Assembly (NCBI GenBank): GCA_002340255.1
Contig: DDLS01000101.1
Location: forward strand, 1-23,008
Reading direction: 5' to 3'
From: Cyanobacteria bacterium UBA2566
GTDB lineage: Bacteria; Cyanobacteriota; Cyanobacteriia; Cyanobacteriales; Desertifilaceae
DNA length: 23,008 nucleotides
The notes below the pieces were generated by a model, which was given only the letters and a program-made list of their open reading frames with translations, ran no database searches and was not told the origin of the DNA. The position numbers and the translations under genes are program-made. Shown here piece after piece: positions 20,085-23,008 of this stretch. How positions within the stretch are numbered: position 1 is the first letter of the stretch; each line of letters starts with the position of its first letter.

Positions 20085-21946
20085 CAAAGTGGTGTAACTG
20101 GAAGAGTTACCCGTACTTCTGTACCTTGTCCACTCTGAGAAAACAGGCGAATATCTCCATTATGCTGTTGAATAATTTGGTAACTAATGGATAATCCTAA
20201 ACCGGTTCCCGAACCCACAGGTTTGGTTGTGAAAAAGGGATCAAATACTTGAGCTTGAATATCTTGGGGAATTCCCACGCCATTATCTATAATTATTACT
20301 TGCACTTGATCCTCATTTACGCAAACAGTAGAAAGCGTTAAATGAGGATGCTGAATCTCTGGATGCCCCTGGAAAGAATCTATAGCATTGACGATTAAAT
20401 TCATCCAGACTTGATTGAGTTGGGCGGGATAGCACTCAACTGAGGGTAAAGTATGGTAGTTCTTAGTTACAGAAATCCCCGATCTCAAACGATGATCTAA
20501 CATGACGAGGGTACTGTCTAAGCCTTCATGAAGATCGACGGTTTTTAAGTCTGATTCGTCTAAGCGCGAGAAATTTCTTAGGGAAATGACTAGATTTTTA
20601 ATCCGTTCCGATCCTTGTTTCATCGAGTCAAGCATTTTGGGTAAATCTTGCTCTAGAAATGAGAGATCAATATCATGAATATAATTGACAATCTCTGAAT
20701 TAGGCTGCGGATAATGTTTTTGATAAAGATATAAGAGTTCTAATAAATCCTGAATATAAATTTCGGTGTGGCGTAGGTTGCCATAAATAAAATTCACAGG
20801 ATTATTGATTTCATGGGCGAGTCCAGCAACCATCTGACCCAAACTAGACATTTTTTCGGTTTGAATCAGTTGAGCTTGGGTGTTTCGCAGTTTGTCTAAG
20901 GTCTGGTTCAGTTGTTGATTTTTAGATCTCAGGCGAGTTTCTGACTTTTGTAATTTTTCAGCAATTTGTTGCCGTTGAATAATTTCGCTGTTGAGGATTT
21001 GGTTATTTTCTTCTAATTGATCATAGGTATGAATATAATCAAGGATCAGTCCGGTTAAAGGAACGAGATAAGCAATGATTTTGAGAAAGTGGGCGATATT
21101 AAAATGATTATCAAATAGGGCAGTGGAACCAAAGGCCATGTGGAGTTGGGTTGCCACATTAGGGATGGTGCTAATAATGAGGGCATGGGAAAACAGACTA
21201 GGATATTTTTGGTAGAACTGCGGATAAATCCAGAAACCACCGAGCAAAAATAGGATGAGAGGAATCAGATCCCAGGGCCGGGTGAAGAGAGTGCCAGGAT
21301 ACATGGTTTCTGGAAGGGTATTGCTGGTGGCGCAGAGGTAGATAATTTGGTAAGCAATGAGACCAAAGATGAAGCTGATAGCAATAACGACATGAAATTT
21401 ACGTTGCCAACGTTGAGCGTTGGGGAGAAGTAAGAGGCTAACTCCAGCTAACGCAATGAGCACATTAAATAGACGGCAAATGGCCCAAGTGAAGGGGATA
21501 AGGTTGTGGTTATCAGCAACGGCTGGTATCAGGCGATCGGCTGCTAGGGTATGGAATGCATCCATGACCCCAGCAAAGAAGAGGGTGATTCCAAGAACAG
21601 GGGTGGTTACGTCTTGGTGAATTTTGAAGTGGGCAAAGGCCAGAACTACGGTAAATAGGGCTGCACAAAAAGCACTCCATTCCAAGATAGTATGGGTAAA
21701 ACTTCCGGATAGGGTATGGTGTAGAGTATCGATCAGTTGGTTAGAAGTTAGGCTAGTTGCTGCTTCTAGATCGAGTTCTGGGGGATAAGTACCAAAATCT
21801 ACTCCCATCAGGTTGAGAGTGATAGGAAGTAGGCAAATGCACAGTATAGCGATCGCCAGTTGACGAGGTAAATATAATGGTTGCTTTGAAGTTTGTCTTG
21901 GAAGAATAAGGGTCTGCGATCCCCAAACAAGCCGGAAAATTGGCAA
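20072..21946 (-). CDS. MASE3-domain sensor histidine kinase
   Basis: Membrane sensor of 624 residues. Residues about 28-300 hold a helix, a short extracytoplasmic loop and a seven-helix MASE3 sensor (ITLFFAGVMDAFHTLAADRL, FTWAICRLFNVLIALAGVSL). A coiled coil follows (about 310-365). The dimerisation domain has the phospho-acceptor H378 in GLAHEINNPVNFIYGN. The ATPase domain (about 490-618) has LIVNAIDSF, IIDNGVGIP and FFTTKPVGSGTGLGLS. It autophosphorylates and passes phosphate to a response regulator, but none is adjacent, so the partner is unknown. The start is TTG at 21946 without a good SD; the next in-frame ATG is inside the first helix region (about residue 47), so the exact start is uncertain. 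The C-terminus PLCTRE comes from repeat copy D. Confidence 0.88.
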   Translation of the reverse strand: MPIFRLVWGSQTLILPRQTSKQPLYLPRQLAIAILCICLLPITLNLMGVDFGTYPPELDLEAATSLTSNQLIDTLHHTLSGSFTHTILEWSAFCAALFTVVLAFAHFKIHQDVTTPVLGITLFFAGVMDAFHTLAADRLIPAVADNHNLIPFTWAICRLFNVLIALAGVSLLLLPNAQRWQRKFHVVIAISFIFGLIAYQIIYLCATSNTLPETMYPGTLFTRPWDLIPLILFLLGGFWIYPQFYQKYPSLFSHALIISTIPNVATQLHMAFGSTALFDNHFNIAHFLKIIAYLVPLTGLILDYIHTYDQLEENNQILNSEIIQRQQIAEKLQKSETRLRSKNQQLNQTLDKLRNTQAQLIQTEKMSSLGQMVAGLAHEINNPVNFIYGNLRHTEIYIQDLLELLYLYQKHYPQPNSEIVNYIHDIDLSFLEQDLPKMLDSMKQGSERIKNLVISLRNFSRLDESDLKTVDLHEGLDSTLVMLDHRLRSGISVTKNYHTLPSVECYPAQLNQVWMNLIVNAIDSFQGHPEIQHPHLTLSTVCVNEDQVQVIIIDNGVGIPQDIQAQVFDPFFTTKPVGSGTGLGLSISYQIIQQHNGDIRLFSQSGQGTEVRVTLPVTPLCTRE

Positions 21947-22320
21947 AGGGAATTAATGAGGAAATCGGTTTTAATCAAGGTTTCATCCTATCCTTAGGAC
22001 AATAATCAGGAACATTGAAGCTATCTGGTATTGATGATGTATCCTGTAACTTCTGAGTTATGCAACCATCAGCATGTCAGATTAAAATACAGAAAACCCT
22101 GACATTTGTCAAAGATAGGAGGGTGTAACAGTTGAGTATTAACAGTTACAGGACGTTCAGCTCAGAAATCTACTGCTACAAGATATTTTGATTGCATAAT
22201 TAAATGCATACTCTAGATTACCAATGAGATTACGGGCAAGACAGTAGCTAGATTTACTAAATCTGGGTCGAAATTTGAAGAATACGTTAACATGGGGGCG
22301 ATCGCTTCCATAGATTGCCC
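21947..22320. other. Gene-free 374-base intergenic region
   Basis: Upstream region of the kinase gene and downstream of the DUF1400 gene. It holds an inverted pair TGTCAG (22075-22080) and CTGACA (22098-22103) and one HIP1-like site near 22299. An ATG at 22291 opens a short frame that is only the other strand of the DUF1400 gene end. No RNA gene or convincing promoter was seen. Confidence 0.4.
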
Positions 22321-22845
22321 TTATTTGAATAAATCGATCAAAATTTGGGCAGGTTTAGCAAATCGATTCAATTGGTTGTAAGCTTCTATGAGCCGTGCCC
22401 CTTCAACTTCGATTTCCGGTGTTGGATATTTTTGCAGGGTTTCCAATAAGGTAATTTCTCCATCTTCACTAGCCGATAAAATTAAAGCAGCTCGGAGCGC
22501 TTGAGTATTTGCACCTTGGGAAGGTGTATGGACAATTTCCGCTACCCGATCCAGAATTTTACGCCCGATGGTGCTATTTAAAGCTCTATCGAGAAATACA
22601 ACATCAACACTGATGGGTGCAGTTAACAGGGTACGAAAATCTTCAGGGTTTTGCCCGAGGGTTTGTAAGTTGCGTTGCAGAGCAGGAGTCATTTCTCCAG
22701 TTTCAGCAAACGTGGTTAATTCTGCGACAGAGAGAGATCGCCGAAAGACAGAATACTTAAAGACAACGCGCTCTGCCCCCCAACCTGGAAGGGAGATCAA
22801 GGGAGAGGTCAGAGCGATCGCAAAAATGGCTATCCAGGATTTCAT
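22321..22845 (-). CDS. Stand-alone DUF1400 secreted protein
   Basis: Protein of 174 residues with a signal peptide (about 1-23, hydrophobic AIFAIALTSPLISLPGW). The domain is cyanobacterial DUF1400: AERVVFKYSVFRRSLSVAEL, TTFAETGEMTPALQ, then LNSTIGRKILDRV, ALRAALILSASEDGEITLLE and LQKYPTPEIEVEGARL. DUF1400 is commonly the N-terminal part of cyanobacterial alpha/beta hydrolase (lipase-like) proteins. Here the chain ends just after the domain and no hydrolase follows, so this is either a stand-alone form or the surviving half of a split gene. Role unknown; probably periplasmic. Confidence 0.82.
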   Translation of the reverse strand: MKSWIAIFAIALTSPLISLPGWGAERVVFKYSVFRRSLSVAELTTFAETGEMTPALQRNLQTLGQNPEDFRTLLTAPISVDVVFLDRALNSTIGRKILDRVAEIVHTPSQGANTQALRAALILSASEDGEITLLETLQKYPTPEIEVEGARLIEAYNQLNRFAKPAQILIDLFK

Positions 22846-22942
22846 CAGTACAATGGAATTAAAATCTAATCATTCAGGACAATTTCAGCCTGACTTTAGT
22901 TTCCATACTAATCCAATTCCCTAAGTTACCAATTACCATCGC

Positions 22943-23008
22943 ATGAGAGAGCTTTATCCCCCCATTGAACCCTATAACCAAGACTATTTACCCCTCTTCT
23001 GTCACTCT
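22943..23008 (+). CDS. pip: Prolyl aminopeptidase, N-terminal fragment cut by window edge
   Basis: The last 66 bases encode MRELYPPIEPYNQDYLPLFC followed by His-Ser. The opening MRELYPPIEPY is characteristic of the alpha/beta-hydrolase-fold prolyl aminopeptidase (proline iminopeptidase), which removes N-terminal proline from peptides in the cytosol. The His-Ser at the edge would align with the HT of the usual HTLYYE strand. Only 22 codons are visible, so the catalytic triad cannot be checked. Divergent from the DUF1400 gene, with 97 bases between them. Confidence 0.6.
   Translation, partial: MRELYPPIEPYNQDYLPLFCHS

Noticed and set aside
22291..22370. Short frame starting MGAIASIDCPYLNKSI
   Set aside because: It runs antisense into the DUF1400 gene, has no SD, and ends after a few codons of antisense sequence.
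22943..23008. Frameshift in the prolyl aminopeptidase fragment
   Set aside because: The last codons look unusual (LPLFC then HS), but HS can align with the usual HT in frame; too little sequence to claim a shift.
1..23008. CRISPR arrays, tRNA genes, intact transposases
   Set aside because: Scanned by eye on both strands; no regularly spaced direct repeats, cloverleaf or transposase-like protein was found.

Overview
The window comes from a cyanobacterium. The evidence is the many copies of the HIP1 octamer GCGATCGC (for example 84-91 and 678-685), a complete beta-carboxysome shell and scaffold operon, an NdhF of the CO2-uptake type, and a thiamine-phosphate synthase with the cyanobacterial N-terminal extension. 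Genus cannot be decided from this sequence. No tRNA, rRNA, CRISPR array or intact insertion sequence was seen.

Layout. 1-3167 is an accessory region. It holds a 601-residue DUF4157 (eCIS-effector-type) protein whose C-terminal domain resembles the core of plant IQM proteins, a translationally overlapping HEAT-like helical partner, and two start-less reading-frame remnants on either side. 3168-5723 is an LPS-export cluster: lptA, lptB, and an LptF/LptG-type permease. 5820-7815 (minus) has a small unknown gene and a two-headed peptidoglycan hydrolase (amidase_3 plus glucosaminidase). The hydrolase is divergent from dnaG (7868-9793, plus). thiE and thiS (minus) converge on dnaG. 11146-12091 is a degraded stretch: a DUF29 fragment, a frameshifted antitoxin-like fragment, and one intact small lipoprotein gene.

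12092-17655 (minus) is the carboxysome operon, read ccmK2-ccmK1-ccmL-ccmM-ccmN-ccmO, with a yghU-type glutathione transferase gene 22 bases behind ccmO. Every gap between consecutive ccm genes contains a perfect inverted repeat without a following T-run. A 456-base intergenic region separates ccmK2 from a divergent ndhF of the NdhF3/NdhF4 class, so both arms of inorganic-carbon acquisition (CO2 hydration at the thylakoid and CO2 fixation in the carboxysome) start from one control region. No ndhD or cup partner follows ndhF here. A MASE3 sensor histidine kinase converges on ndhF, then a DUF1400 secreted protein (minus), and the start of a probable prolyl aminopeptidase runs off the right edge.

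A dispersed repeat (a short GC-rich hairpin plus the string GGGAATAGGGAATAGG) occurs five times at gene ends. The most novel item is the DUF4157/IQM-like protein with its overlapping helical partner. Next come the junction hairpins of the ccm operon and the uneven distribution of cysteine pairs in the CcmM small-subunit-like modules.
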